Assembly: GCA_048636595.1 (NCBI GenBank)
Contig: JAIVWI010000130.1
Span: 1 to 8,639, forward strand
DNA: 8,639 nt
Source: JAJRRA01 sp048636595
GTDB taxonomy: Bacteria > Pseudomonadota > Gammaproteobacteria > Xanthomonadales > SZUA-36
Reading direction: 5' to 3'
The notes under the pieces were generated by a model, which searched no databases, was not told where the DNA came from, and saw only the letters and a list, made by a program, of their open reading frames with translations. Both the position numbers and the translations under genes were made by a program. Positions 1 to 6,035 of the stretch are shown one piece after another; the first letter of the stretch is position 1; every line of letters begins with the position of its first letter.

Positions 1-46
1 TGGCCCCAAGGGACCTCTTACAATCGTATAAAAGCACGCACTTAAT

Positions 47-60
47 TTGACAGAGATCAA
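47..60 (+). promoter_or_regulatory. FNR/ANR-like binding site upstream of the peroxidase gene
   Basis: The site reads TTGAC-AGAG-ATCAA, nine of ten matches to the FNR/ANR consensus TTGAT-N4-ATCAA. Its centre (53.5) lies 41.5 bp upstream of the start point expected from the -10 at 83-88. That is the classic position for class II activation by FNR-family regulators. Cytochrome c peroxidase genes are known FNR/ANR targets in several Gammaproteobacteria, which fits the gene downstream. The motif is seen directly; binding is inferred. Confidence 0.72.
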
Positions 61-79
61 CCAACGGACTCCTGATATA

Positions 80-88
80 TGTTATATT
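80..88 (+). promoter_or_regulatory. Extended -10 promoter element for the peroxidase gene
   Basis: The sequence TG-T-TATATT is an extended -10 (TGn followed by a hexamer matching TATAAT at five of six bases). It predicts transcription starting near position 95 and a leader of about 72 nt. No good -35 hexamer is seen at the proper distance, as expected when an activator on the box at 47-60 takes over that role. An overlapping hexamer TATTAT at 85-90 is an alternative and would shift the start by 2 nt. Confidence 0.6.
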
Positions 89-95
89 ATGATTT

Positions 96-131
96 GGTAA
101 TATACAGGTTTTCTGCTTGTGCCTGTTTACC
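96..131 (+). other. Hairpin in the 5' leader of the peroxidase mRNA
   Basis: GGTAA (96-100) pairs with TTACC (127-131), and ACAGG (104-108) pairs with CCTGT (122-126). This gives ten base pairs with a 3-nt bulge (101-103) and a 13-nt loop (109-121). It would begin one base after the predicted transcription start, so it could protect the 5' end of the mRNA. It leaves the ribosome binding site at 155-160 free. No riboswitch family is recognised. Confidence 0.4.
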
Positions 132-166
132 AGTCAGTATCAGTTTTTAATCCCAAGGAGTCAGCC

Positions 167-1179
167 ATGGCACGACAATCATTGATCACAATATCGGCCG
201 CAGTTACAACCCTGCTTTGCGCCGGACTGGCGCTGGCCCAGGAACCCATTCAGCCCATCGCCCCGGTGCAGGACATTAACCTGGCCCAGGTGGAACTGGG
301 CAAGAAGTTGNNNNNNNNNNGAAAAAGCTGTTTTTTGATCCCAGGCTTTCCAAGTCGGGTTTCATCTCCTGCAACTCCTGTCACAACATGAGCATGGGTG
401 GTTCCGATAACCTCAAGACCTCGATCGGCCATAACTGGCAGCAAGGTCCGATCAATGCACCAACCGTGCTCAATTCCAGCATGAATGTAGCCCAGTTTTG
501 GGACGGCCGCGCCGCTGATTTGCAGGAACAGGCCGGTGGCCCGATCGCCAACCCGGGTGAAATGGCATTCACTCATGCGCTGGCGATCGACGTCCTCGCA
601 TCCATTCCACAGTACCGTATTGAATTCAACCAGGTCTTTGGTACAGATGAAATCGACATCGACAAAGTCACCCTTGCCATTGCAGAATTTGAAAAGACCC
701 TGGTCACACCCAACTCGCGTTTTGACCGGTGGTTGATGGGCGAGCCTGCCATCACCGAGCAGGAACTGGCCGGATATGAACTGTTCAAGAACAGTGGCTG
801 TGTTGCCTGTCACAACGGTCCGGCTGTTGGCGGCACCTCATTCCAGAAAATGGGCGTCGTGAAGCCTTACCAGACCGACAACAAGGCAGAAGGCCTGGCC
901 GGTGTCACCGGCAAAGACGCTGATCGCTTCAAGTTCAAAGTGCCGACCCTGCGCAATGTTGAACTGACCTATCCGTATTTCCACGATGGCGCATCCGATA
1001 CGCTGACCGAGGCCGTGGATATCATGGGCAGACTGCAGTTGGGGCGTACCTATACCGATGAGGAGAATGCCTTGATCGTGTCTTTCCTGAAGACGCTGAC
1101 TGGCGATCAACCTTCATTCATCTTACCCATTCTGCCACCTTCAACGGATCAGACACTGCGTCCGACACCGTTCGAATAA
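167..1179 (+). CDS. Di-haem cytochrome c peroxidase (CcpA/MauG family), interrupted by an assembly gap
   Basis: Periplasmic enzyme of the bacterial cytochrome c peroxidase family, which reduces H2O2 to water with electrons from c-type cytochromes. The start at 167 is set by AAGGAG at 155-160, six bases upstream. A signal peptide follows, with likely cleavage after ALA (residue 24). The first 48 codons (167-310, frame 2) end in ELGKKL. After the N gap the protein continues in frame 1 from 322 (KKLFFDPRLS). Joining the two so that KKL occurs once gives about 330 residues, a normal family length. Haem sites are CNSCH (370-384, about residues 62-66) and CVACH (799-813, about 205-209). Family landmarks include FWDGRA with Trp about 105, the stretch VPTLRNVELTYPYFHDGA, and MGRLQLGR whose Met (about 280) is a candidate distal haem ligand. 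The frame change is best read as an assembly artefact, not a pseudogene. An FNR-like promoter lies upstream. A MauG-like oxidase role cannot be fully excluded. Confidence 0.9.
311..320. other. Assembly gap (10 N) that shifts the frame of the peroxidase gene
   Basis: Ten Ns separate two parts of one gene that lie in different frames (frame 2 before, frame 1 after). Both flanks encode Lys-Lys-Leu, with synonymous differences: AAG AAG TTG at 302-310 and AAA AAG CTG at 322-330. The family motif LGKKLFFDPRLS has KKL only once. The contig ends therefore probably overlap, and the 10 N is a placeholder length rather than missing sequence. Confidence 0.85.
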
Positions 1180-1195
1180 CAGAGGCTAAGAGGGA

Positions 1196-1253
1196 GGGGT
1201 CAGAGTCAAGTGCCAGAGTAAGTTGACTTACTCTGGCACTTGACTCTGACCCC
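1196..1253. repeat. Perfect 28-bp inverted repeat with 2-nt loop between convergent genes
   Basis: The arm 1196-1223 (beginning GGGGTCAGAGTCAAGTGCC) is exactly reverse-complementary to 1226-1253, with only TG (1224-1225) between them. Each arm is itself built of two imperfect units, GTCAGAGTCAAGT (1199-1211) and GCCAGAGTAAGT (1212-1223). No T-run follows on either strand, so it is not a standard intrinsic terminator, although the structure could still stop or protect transcripts from both sides. The GGGGTCAGAGT...ACTCTGACCCC outline resembles dispersed palindromes of the REP/RAYT kind, as I recall them. No transposase gene is present here. Confidence 0.9.
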
Positions 1254-1276
1254 AGTTAACATGACCCCAGTTAACA
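1247..1276. repeat. Tandem 15-bp direct repeat next to the palindrome
   Basis: TGACCCCAGTTAACA occurs twice head to tail (1247-1261 and 1262-1276) without a mismatch. The first copy overlaps the last seven bases of the right palindrome arm, so the unit looks like a duplication of the element's outer edge. Each copy ends in the self-complementary GTTAAC. The repeat stops 7 bp before the stop codon of the serine hydrolase gene. Confidence 0.9.
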
Positions 1277-1283
1277 CTCGCCG

Positions 1284-2483
1284 TTACGAATCTGTCCCGG
1301 GCTTCAGGGCTGCTAATACCGCTTCGACCACCACGGCCAGGTCCGGAACCCAGCGCAACACGATCAACAAGTCGTTTTCCTGATCAACATAGATGTAGTT
1401 GCCGCCAAACCCTGCGGCGTAAAACACATTTTCCGGCGCGGCGGCGATCCGCTTCTTGCCCGTGTTGAGCCACCACATATAGCCGTAATCCGGCTTGGCT
1501 TCCGCCGGCTGGCGTAACTGGCCAATCCAGTCCGCGGATAATATCTGCCTGCCGCCCCATTGGCCGTTGCGCAGAAAAAGCAGGCCAAAACGCGCATGAT
1601 CCAGCGTATTGATGAACAGGCCGCCGCCAAAATGCCCGCCGCCGGATACCGACTGCATGCGCAAACCGTCAACCGTGACCCAGGAATTTTCATATCCATG
1701 CCAGCGCCAGGTACTGGAGGCGCCAATCGGGTCCATCACTTCCCGCTTGAGCACCTGCGGCAGGGGTTCGCGCCAAACCTGTAACAGGGAATAAGCCAGC
1801 AGATTCACCCGCACGTCGTTATATTTGAAATAACTACCCGGCTCATGCATCTCCCGTTGAGGCCAAAGCTCCGGATCATCGCCTTCCGGGCGGTCCGCCC
1901 AGTCGGGCACATCCCACAAAGTGCCGGACCAGTCCGATGTTTGCTGCAGCAAATGGCGCCAGGTGATCTGCCGGTTGTGTTCAGATTCGAAATGGCCATC
2001 GCGAACCCATTGAGCAACCGGACGCTGCAAATCAACGATCAAGCCGTCACGCAGGGCAAGGCCAGCCACGGTCGACAGGTAGCTCTTGGCCACGCTGAAT
2101 GTCATGTCCACGCGTTCAAGATCGCCCCACTCGCCCACGATGTATCCGCCCCGGATGACGAGGCCCGCACTGCCCTCTCGCGGCCTGGTCGGCCCGTACA
2201 AGCGAAAATCAGGCTCCCGCGGGTTAAATGAATCGTAAATGACCTGGGCCAGGTCACTGGGCTCGGTCACTGCCTTTTCCTGCGCCAGGATCAGAGCAGC
2301 CTGCAATTTGTTTGCATCAAAACCCATGGTCTCCGGTGCACGCCGTTCCCATTCTCCGCGCGGCGGATAGTACTCACCTGCCAGCAAGGGCGCCGACAGG
2401 ATAAGAAAAACGAGTGCGAGACTGATGCCAGTCCTGCGTAAATTGGGCCGGTGGATGCTGATCCGGCGTAAATTGAATTTCAT
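1284..2483 (-). CDS. Secreted beta-lactamase-fold serine hydrolase (class C / EstB-like)
   Basis: A 399-residue protein of the beta-lactamase-related serine hydrolase family, whose members include esterases, D-aminopeptidases and oligomer hydrolases. The nucleophile motif SxxK is S130-V-A-K133, and the Tyr-Asn motif is Y221-N222-D223. The third, KTG-like position appears as G358-F-G-G361. A basic N-terminus with two NLRR units and a hydrophobic stretch at about 18-35 form a signal peptide, with likely cleavage after LLA (residue 35). The enzyme should therefore act in the periplasm. Its ATG (2483-2481) overlaps the stop of the upstream reductase as ATGA, which fixes the start and implies translational coupling; no strong ribosome site of its own is seen. 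It is the last gene of a four-gene run that starts with tesA. The substrate is unknown, and antibiotic resistance should not be inferred from the fold. Confidence 0.85.
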   Translation of the reverse strand: MKFNLRRISIHRPNLRRTGISLALVFLILSAPLLAGEYYPPRGEWERRAPETMGFDANKLQAALILAQEKAVTEPSDLAQVIYDSFNPREPDFRLYGPTRPREGSAGLVIRGGYIVGEWGDLERVDMTFSVAKSYLSTVAGLALRDGLIVDLQRPVAQWVRDGHFESEHNRQITWRHLLQQTSDWSGTLWDVPDWADRPEGDDPELWPQREMHEPGSYFKYNDVRVNLLAYSLLQVWREPLPQVLKREVMDPIGASSTWRWHGYENSWVTVDGLRMQSVSGGGHFGGGLFINTLDHARFGLLFLRNGQWGGRQILSADWIGQLRQPAEAKPDYGYMWWLNTGKKRIAAAPENVFYAAGFGGNYIYVDQENDLLIVLRWVPDLAVVVEAVLAALKPGTDS

Positions 2484-3400
2484 AACAGGCTATCCATCAA
2501 CTGTTCCATTTCATGCCGCAATTCTGCGTCCGGCAGGCGGCCGCTGGCCGCGGCCATATTATCCACCGCGTGGTGGGGTTTGCTTGTACCTGGAATGGGA
2601 ATGGTGGCCGCGGGATGAGAAATGATGTACTTGAGGAAAACCTGTCCCCAACTGCTTGCATCGATTTCAGCCGCCCAGCCGGGCAGTGGCCTGTCGCCCA
2701 CGGCACTGAACAGTTTGCCATTACCAAACGGCCGGTTGACCAGCACGGCTACGCCGGAATCCAGTGCCAATGGCAATATGCGCTCATCGGCTCCGCGATC
2801 CCCCAGTGAGTAATTGACCTGGATAAAATCGAGTTTATGGGCCCGCATGGTCCGCTCAAAATCTTCGTACTGGCGCGATGTATGAGTGGTAATCCCGACA
2901 TAGCGGAAACGCCCCTGCTTTTTCCAGGCCTGCATAGTTTCCAGCTGAATATCGGTGCCCCTGAGGTTGTGCACCTGCATCAGGTCGATCCGGTCACCTC
3001 CCAGCTTTTCAAAAGAAGCCTCCATCCGCTGCCTGCCGGCTTCACGTTCTTCTCGATCCACCTTGGTCGCAATGAACATCTCATCGCGGATGCCCTGTTC
3101 CCGCATCAAACCGCCCAACACTTCCTCAGAATTGCCATAGTTCGGTGAAGTGTCCAGCAAGCGTCCGCCCAGGCTGTGGAAAACGGCCAGGGTTTCACCA
3201 TACCTTTGCATTTCCGGCGTGCCCGGATTACCACGGAAACGCACGGTACCGATTCCCACTGCCGGCACCTGTTGCCCGCTCGAAGGAATGCTTGTTTTCA
3301 ATATAAGTTCCTGGCTGGCCAGTAGAGGACTCAAGCCGCCAAGTGCAGCAACACCAGCACCGGCGCCCAGCCGGATGATTTCTCTTCGGGTTATTTTCAT
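2480..3400 (-). CDS. Aldo/keto reductase with twin-arginine (Tat) signal
   Basis: A 306-residue member of the aldo/keto reductase superfamily, NAD(P)H-dependent carbonyl reductases with a TIM-barrel fold. The catalytic tetrad can be assigned as D83 (LLDTSPNYG), Y88, K113 (ATKVD) and H144 (MQVHN). The C-terminal IPIPGTSKP segment (about 267-275) matches the usual cofactor phosphate-binding region. The N-terminus is TRREIIRLGAGAG followed by a hydrophobic stretch to about residue 29, a typical Tat signal, so the folded enzyme is predicted to be exported. The start at 3400 has AAGGAG (3413-3408) seven bases upstream. The ATG overlaps the transporter stop as ATGA, and the gene's own stop overlaps the next start in the same way. 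Its substrate is not evident. An exported NADPH-dependent enzyme is odd, since the periplasm has no known free NADPH pool. Confidence 0.88.
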   Translation of the reverse strand: MKITRREIIRLGAGAGVAALGGLSPLLASQELILKTSIPSSGQQVPAVGIGTVRFRGNPGTPEMQRYGETLAVFHSLGGRLLDTSPNYGNSEEVLGGLMREQGIRDEMFIATKVDREEREAGRQRMEASFEKLGGDRIDLMQVHNLRGTDIQLETMQAWKKQGRFRYVGITTHTSRQYEDFERTMRAHKLDFIQVNYSLGDRGADERILPLALDSGVAVLVNRPFGNGKLFSAVGDRPLPGWAAEIDASSWGQVFLKYIISHPAATIPIPGTSKPHHAVDNMAAASGRLPDAELRHEMEQLMDSLL

Positions 3401-4680
3401 GTTTCATCTCCTTGTTTTGTAGCGAGAGCGTGCTCACGGCGGCCCAGCCCCAGGCCCACCATAGCCCAAACCGCGGCGACAGGCGCCGCGATGAAAGCGA
3501 TCATGCCTATTGACAAGCCGATCGCCGCCAGGCCCGTGTAGATCCAGCCGCTGACCAGGTCGCCGCCACGGTAGACCGCAGCGTCAATAAACGGCTTGGA
3601 TTTGTACTTGGCTTCCCGGTCGAGCACGGTCCAGAGTATTTCACGCGCCGGCTTGGTCAGGCCATAACGACCGGCCCGGTAGGCAACTTGCACGACCACC
3701 AGCACCGCCAGTGTCGGGTACAGGCCCAGCGCCAGAAAACCAAGAGCAACCGCGACCGGAACCAGCACCAGCGTCAGGCCAAGCCCAAGCCACTTGATGA
3801 TCCTGGCCGTAAGGTAGACCTGGAACACGATGGTCAGAATACTGACCGACAAGTCTACTTTGGCGAAAAACGCGGTGCGAACACCCCGGTCGGTGAAGGC
3901 CTCCGCCACCAGGTTCGCCTGCTGGAAATACAGCATCGTAGAAGCGAAGGTCATCAAGGCGATAAATGCTGCGATTCCCATCAGGTAAGGAGAGGCAAAC
4001 ACAGCTTTCATCCCGGACCAGGCATTGCCGGTGATGGCCCGGGCCGATTCCCCCTGAACGCGGATGTTGCCCGTACCGAATTGCCGATGGAGCGTCAACG
4101 CGCACCACGAAGCGATCTCCAGCGGAACACATGCGATCAGCAACAGCGAGAAAGTCGGCGCCGCTTCTGCCAGTCCGGCAGTAATGGAAGAACCTGCCAT
4201 GCCCCCGATGGAACTGCCCACGGCGATAAAACCGAACATGCGTTTTGCCTGGGCATTGTCGAAACAGTCCGCCAGCAAGCCCCAGAACACGGTTACCACG
4301 AACAGCGCAAATACGCTGGTCCAGACGTAGAACACCCGGTCGATCCAGGGCCGCGCGGATTCGGGCAACAGGACGATGCACAGCCAGAAAGCCACCAGGC
4401 AGGCAATGAAAAACCGGTTCACCAGTGGCACAAAAACGCCGCGCGACCATTTTGATGCAAGCCAGGAATACAGCGGCACCGCTACCAGCATGACCAGGAA
4501 AACCACGGTCCACAGAATCTGCAGATTGCCCCGGTCGGCCGAAGAGATCTCGTCCCTCACCGCCCGCAAAATGTAGTAGGAAGACATAATGAAGAAACCG
4601 TAGGCTGTGGCCCACAGCAGACCCTTCAATTCATCATCGCTTTTGATTTCAACCAGCCTTGTAATCAGTGCTTTCAACAT
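3397..4680 (-). CDS. ATP/ADP translocase-like (TLC/NTT, MFS-related) membrane transporter
   Basis: A 427-residue integral membrane protein with about 12 predicted helices. Sequence marks resemble the NTT / TLC nucleotide-translocase branch related to the major facilitator superfamily. These are YYILRAVRDEI (35-45), FWGLLADCFDNAQAKRMFGF (132-151), GSSIGGMAGS (155-164), GRYGLTKPAREILW (337-350), and KYKSKPFIDAAVYRGGD (358-374). It is shorter than plastid or chlamydial NTTs (roughly 500 residues). Classical NTTs swap ATP for ADP in intracellular parasites, but free-living bacteria also carry shorter relatives of unknown substrate, so ATP transport should not be assumed. The start at 4680 is supported by AGAGG (4691-4687) six bases upstream, overlapping the tesA stop only 9 nt away. 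The stop overlaps the next start as ATGA, so the gene belongs to the tesA run. Confidence 0.78.
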   Translation of the reverse strand: MLKALITRLVEIKSDDELKGLLWATAYGFFIMSSYYILRAVRDEISSADRGNLQILWTVVFLVMLVAVPLYSWLASKWSRGVFVPLVNRFFIACLVAFWLCIVLLPESARPWIDRVFYVWTSVFALFVVTVFWGLLADCFDNAQAKRMFGFIAVGSSIGGMAGSSITAGLAEAAPTFSLLLIACVPLEIASWCALTLHRQFGTGNIRVQGESARAITGNAWSGMKAVFASPYLMGIAAFIALMTFASTMLYFQQANLVAEAFTDRGVRTAFFAKVDLSVSILTIVFQVYLTARIIKWLGLGLTLVLVPVAVALGFLALGLYPTLAVLVVVQVAYRAGRYGLTKPAREILWTVLDREAKYKSKPFIDAAVYRGGDLVSGWIYTGLAAIGLSIGMIAFIAAPVAAVWAMVGLGLGRREHALATKQGDET

Positions 4681-4689
4681 GCGAAGCCT

Positions 4690-5316
4690 CTACAATTCAG
4701 GTTCAAGGATGGTCCAGACGGTATCGAGCAGGACAGGCTGGGCATCTGCATTGGGATGAATGCCATCGGCTTGCATCAGCCCGGGTTCCAGGACGACTTT
4801 CTCCATCAGGAACGGGATCAACAGCACACCGTATTTTTCTTTCAGCAGGCCGTAATTGCCGTTGAATTGCTCGGTGTAGGTTATACCGTAGTTGGGGGGA
4901 ATACGCATTTCCGCCAGTAACACGGTCGCTCCGGCAGCCTGGCTGGATTCAATCATTGCGGACAGATTTGCGCGGGTTACATCAATCGGGATTCCACGCA
5001 AGCCGTCATTGCCCCCCAGTTCAATGATAACCAGGGCCGGATGGTGCTTATCGAGCAGACGGGGCAAACGACTCAAACCACCCTGGGTGGTATCGCCGCT
5101 GATGCTGGAGTTGAAAACGCGATAAGTGTAACCATTTTTATCCAAACGTTCCTGCAACAGGTTTGGCCATGACTGACTGGTTTCCATGTTGTGAGCTGCA
5201 CTGATACTGTCGCCCAGGATGACGATCACCGGCGAATCCCCGGCCAGCGCCCAAAGTGGAAAAAGGGACGGCAACAGGAATACGCCTACCAACAACCAAG
5301 ATGATTTAAAACGCAT
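4690..5316 (-). CDS. tesA: Periplasmic SGNH/GDSL esterase, TesA (lysophospholipase L1 / thioesterase I)
   Basis: A 208-residue SGNH hydrolase, the same size as E. coli TesA, a periplasmic multifunctional thioesterase, lysophospholipase and arylesterase. A signal peptide runs from residue 1 to about 25, ending WALA before GDSP. Catalytic blocks are all present: G35-D36-S37 (nucleophile), ISGDTT with G74, GGND with N103 (oxyanion hole), and D184-G-I-H187. The reading frame stays open upstream to 5580, but only the ATG at 5316-5314 gives a proper signal peptide, and AGAGG (5326-5322) lies five bases upstream of it. That ATG shares bases with the ybbA ATG on the other strand. Being first in the minus-strand run, it probably drives expression of the transporter, reductase and serine hydrolase. 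In E. coli tesA also sits divergently next to ybbA-ybbP, and a TesA-YbbAP complex has been reported, as I recall. Confidence 0.95.
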   Translation of the reverse strand: MRFKSSWLLVGVFLLPSLFPLWALAGDSPVIVILGDSISAAHNMETSQSWPNLLQERLDKNGYTYRVFNSSISGDTTQGGLSRLPRLLDKHHPALVIIELGGNDGLRGIPIDVTRANLSAMIESSQAAGATVLLAEMRIPPNYGITYTEQFNGNYGLLKEKYGVLLIPFLMEKVVLEPGLMQADGIHPNADAQPVLLDTVWTILEPEL

Positions 5317-5326
5317 GAAAACCTCT
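5314..5326. promoter_or_regulatory. Shared start-codon site of divergent tesA and ybbA, with the tesA ribosome binding site
   Basis: The bases CATG at 5314-5317 hold two start codons: ATG for tesA on the minus strand (5316-5314) and ATG for ybbA on the plus strand (5315-5317). There is no intergenic DNA. The tesA ribosome site (AGAGG, minus strand 5326-5322) lies inside ybbA codons 3-4. Upstream of ybbA only a weak purine run (AAGATGA, 5298-5304) is seen. Promoters for both genes must lie within the opposite gene; I found no convincing -35/-10 pair for either. Confidence 0.75.
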
Positions 5327-6028
5327 GAATCCGTACTTAAAGCACAGCAACTTAGCAAACAGGTTACCAGTCCCGGGGGGTTGCTCACCATACTCGACCG
5401 GGTCGACCTGGAAATAAACCAGGGTGAGTCTGTTGCCATCGTGGGAGTATCCGGCGCCGGCAAGACCACTTTGCTGGGACTCCTGGCAGGGCTGGACGTT
5501 CCCAGCGAAGGGAAAATCTGGCTGCGCGATGAGGAGATCACGGCGATGGATGAAGACGGCCGTGCCGCCCTGCGCGCCAATCACGTTGGCTTCGTTTTCC
5601 AGTCTTTCCACCTGATCTCATCGCTGACCGCGCTGGAAAACGTGATGCTTCCGCTGGAACTCTCCGGGGCTGAACATCCATCGGATACTGCTCTGCGCGC
5701 GCTGCAAAATGTTGGCCTCGAGGCCAGGCGCGGCCATTATCCACATCAATTATCCGGCGGCGAGAAGCAGCGGGTCGCCATCGCAAGGGCCTTTGTCGTC
5801 GGCCCAACGGTTCTGTTTGCCGATGAGCCAACCGGAAACCTTGACCAGCACACCGGAGAAACCGTCATCGACCTGCTGTTCCGGATGAACAGCGAATCCA
5901 GCACGACACTGGTGCTGGTCACCCATGACATGGGCCTGGCATCACGCTGCGACCGTATTTTGCACATGGATGCAGGCCGTATTGAACGTGAAGAGGTGCC
6001 CCGGCACTCGAGTACCGGCGTTGAATAG
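5315..6028 (+). CDS. ybbA: ABC transporter ATP-binding protein YbbA (MacB/LolD-type)
   Basis: A 237-residue nucleotide-binding subunit that powers the YbbP permease from the cytoplasmic face. All ABC motifs are intact: Walker A GVSGAGKTT (44-52), Q-loop Q96 in FVFQSFHL, signature LSGGE (146-150), Walker B VLFADEP (166-172), D-loop NLD (175-177) and H-loop H204. The FQSFHLISSLTALENV segment and overall length are typical of the LolD/MacB/YbbA group (E. coli YbbA is about 228 residues). The frame is open further upstream to 5219, but a start there would add residues unlike the family, so 5315 was chosen although its ribosome site is weak. ybbP follows after 7 nt in an evident two-gene operon. 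The specific ybbA call rests on divergence from tesA and on the long FtsX-type partner. Confidence 0.93.
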   Translation: MKTSESVLKAQQLSKQVTSPGGLLTILDRVDLEINQGESVAIVGVSGAGKTTLLGLLAGLDVPSEGKIWLRDEEITAMDEDGRAALRANHVGFVFQSFHLISSLTALENVMLPLELSGAEHPSDTALRALQNVGLEARRGHYPHQLSGGEKQRVAIARAFVVGPTVLFADEPTGNLDQHTGETVIDLLFRMNSESSTTLVLVTHDMGLASRCDRILHMDAGRIEREEVPRHSSTGVE

Positions 6029-6035
6029 GGGATTC

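Noticed and set aside
119..166. Longer peroxidase start at 119
   Set aside because: It would add 16 residues in front of a complete signal peptide and lies in the predicted leader; AAGGAG at 155-160 fits the start at 167.
250..813. 187-residue minus-strand ORF across the peroxidase gene
   Set aside because: It lies opposite a clear di-haem peroxidase gene, reads through the N gap, and shows no family motif.
1196..1253. Reading the palindrome as a standard intrinsic terminator
   Set aside because: No T-run follows the stem on either strand and the stem is much longer than usual; a termination role is possible but the repeat call is better supported.
3688..4455. 255-residue plus-strand ORF opposite the NTT-like gene
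   Set aside because: Its composition is that of a low-complexity shadow (Gln, His, Arg), with no ribosome site or domain.
3641..4615. 324-residue ORF on the same strand as the NTT-like gene in another frame
   Set aside because: It is rich in Arg, Gly and His, as expected for an out-of-frame reading of GC-rich membrane-protein DNA, while the real frame has clear TM helices and family motifs.
5330..5420. Candidate tesA promoter (TTGCTA, minus strand) inside ybbA
   Set aside because: The hexamer at the right spacing is a poor match to TATAAT, so the pair does not stand out from chance.
5317..5580. Upstream extension of TesA by 88 residues
   Set aside because: The extension is Ser/Pro/Arg-rich antisense of ybbA and would bury the signal peptide inside the protein.
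5925..6035. Upstream extension of YbbP by 37 residues inside ybbA
   Set aside because: AGGGG and the ATG at 6036 give a normal start, and the extension is not like the family N-terminus.
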